IMG/VR virus record: IMGVR_UViG_3300037502_001990
Coordinates: 1-29,846 of that record
Reading direction: 5' to 3' (one strand)
Length of the DNA: 29,846 nucleotides
Source: a virus
The translations under genes and the position numbers were made by a program. This document shows, piece by piece, positions 29,217 through 29,846 of this stretch. The notes beneath the pieces are model-generated. The model ran no database searches. It worked only from the letters and a program-made list of their open reading frames with translations, and was not told the DNA's origin. Each line of letters opens with the position of its first letter. Position 1 is the first letter of the stretch.

Positions 29217-29310
29217 CGTCCGGCCAATCCTCGGGCGGGCACACCGGGCACCAGTCGCGCACGTCCATCGGCGTGTGGCAGGTCGGGCAGCATCGGCGGT
29301 CGTCAGGCAT
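29203..29310 (-). CDS. 35-aa zinc-ribbon microprotein between TerS and TerL
   Basis: A 35-codon frame starts at ATG 29310 (8-nt overlap with TerS, the same ATGCCTGA junction as two early genes) and ends 14 nt inside TerL. It has CCPTC, about 10 residues, then CPVC, followed by an acidic tail (EDWPDDADE). This is a minimal zinc ribbon. It may be a packaging helper or a DNA adaptor. Support comes from junction fit and the paired cysteines. Confidence 0.6.
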   Translation of the reverse strand: MPDDRRCCPTCHTPMDVRDWCPVCPPEDWPDDADE

Positions 29311-29785
29311 TGCCGCCCGCCTTGCGCGGGCTGTCACCGATACGCGCGCCGATGTCCTGCGCCAGCGATTGACCCCGCAGGGACGCTAGCCCCAGGCTTA
29401 CCCGGTCCACGGGCGTAAGCCCCAGGCGCGCGCACCATGATCGGTACTCAGCCTGTGCCTTCGCCGCCACCGCTACGCACGGGTGCGCGTGGACACCGCC
29501 GTGGGCTTCGATGGTCAGGCCCTCGGCGTCCAGCGTGTCCTCCGCGCGCCGCCACCTGTCAATACACCGGGCGGCCGCCTCCAGCGCCGGGGCGGCGGCG
29601 CGGGCCAGTAGCCCCGCCGCCGCCATCGGCGTGGCAATCTCGCGCCACGCCCTACGCACACCAGCGGGCAGGGACTCAGGCGGCACCAGGTCGGTGACCG
29701 GCGAAGCGCCGACCGCATCGGCCCGCACGTTCCCCGCGTTGTCGCGCACCTTCGGCAGCGTGCCGCCACCGTTGGCCCTACCCAT
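29303..29785 (-). CDS. terS: terminase small subunit (P27 family)
   Basis: A 160-aa protein of the P27-type small terminase. It has a basic/Gly-rich start, ESLPAGVRRAWREIATPMAAAGLL, a long helix (APALEAAARCIDRWRRAEDTLDAEGLTIEA), HPCVAVAAKAQAEYRSWCARLGLTPVDRVSLGL (the family's most conserved segment) and a disordered end. It recognises the packaging site and recruits TerL. The ATG at 29785 has AAGGA 6 nt upstream; a TTG two codons earlier is rejected. Confidence 0.9.
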   Translation of the reverse strand: MGRANGGGTLPKVRDNAGNVRADAVGASPVTDLVPPESLPAGVRRAWREIATPMAAAGLLARAAAPALEAAARCIDRWRRAEDTLDAEGLTIEAHGGVHAHPCVAVAAKAQAEYRSWCARLGLTPVDRVSLGLASLRGQSLAQDIGARIGDSPRKAGGNA

Positions 29786-29846
29786 TAGCAATCCTTATGC
29801 GATGCATAACCCCCCCATAGGCCAGTCCCGTGCGTGAAAGACCGGA
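29786..29846. other. right-edge gap with a palindrome before TerS
   Basis: This 61-nt end, together with positions 1-42, would make a gap of about 100 nt between HNH and TerS if the map is circular. It contains the perfect dyad TTATGC-GAT-GCATAA (29795-29809), overlapping the TerS ribosome site, and C-runs on both sides of the joint. It is a likely place for a packaging or cos site, though no cohesive ends can be shown. Confidence 0.45.

Noticed and set aside
1-29846. Search for integrase, lysogeny repressor, tRNA genes and CRISPR arrays
   Set aside because: No tyrosine or serine recombinase motifs, no CI-like repressor with a protease domain, no foldable tRNA and no regularly spaced repeats were seen. 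The two small HTH proteins are not enough to claim lysogeny.

Overview
This window looks like an essentially complete genome of a small, high-GC tailed phage with long-tail (siphovirus-like) morphology. Its head genes are of the HK97 type. The host is most likely an actinomycete. That is inferred from base composition of roughly two thirds GC by eye, dense GTG starts with strong GGAGG-type ribosome sites, and an Rpf/transglycosylase-like secreted muralytic protein. No sequence here names the host.

Nearly all genes lie on the minus strand. Read leftwards from about 9118, an early block holds about eight tiny proteins, a putative single-strand annealing protein, a C5 cytosine methyltransferase, a DUF6378-like protein, an Rpf-like lysozyme, several zinc-ribbon proteins, a RuvC-like resolvase, SSB and a helix-turn-helix protein. 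It ends with an HNH endonuclease at the left edge (43-489). The right edge starts with the small terminase subunit (29303-29785). HNH-TerS-TerL is the standard phage order, so the window is probably a circular or circularly permuted map opened between HNH and TerS. The late block then runs TerS, a 35-aa zinc ribbon, TerL, two glycosyltransferase-like genes, portal, a multi-domain protease, major capsid, connector and neck genes, tail tube, tail chaperones (with a likely -1 frameshift), tape measure, tail-tip genes, a C1q-like putative receptor-binding protein, an XhlA-like protein, a CHAP endolysin, a holin and a phosphoesterase with three helix-turn-helix repeats.

Genes are packed with ATGA, GTGA, TAATG and TAGTG overlaps, which indicates translational coupling. 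At least four coding genes of 25 to 35 codons were found by reading the junctions: two membrane peptides, a zinc ribbon and the second tail chaperone. I saw no integrase, no DNA polymerase or helicase, no tRNA and no CRISPR array. Replication probably relies on the host, with phage SSB, annealing protein and resolvase.

The only plus-strand genes are three short cassettes (about 9210-9590, 25714-26104 and 27086-27704). Each has a shared CGCTATTTGCG element, a similar GAAGGGA leader and a GGCCCGCC/GGCGGGCC hairpin behind the gene. Two have clear -35/-10 promoters and almost identical leaders and gene starts but unrelated payloads. They look like exchangeable moron cassettes. In both, and in one minus-strand early gene (6759), an ATG falls exactly where transcription should begin, in frame with a ribosome-site-led start 27 to 33 nt later. 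This cassette family is the most unusual system in the window. The second is the methyltransferase C-terminus, where two overlapping frames both read as recognisable methyltransferase sequence.
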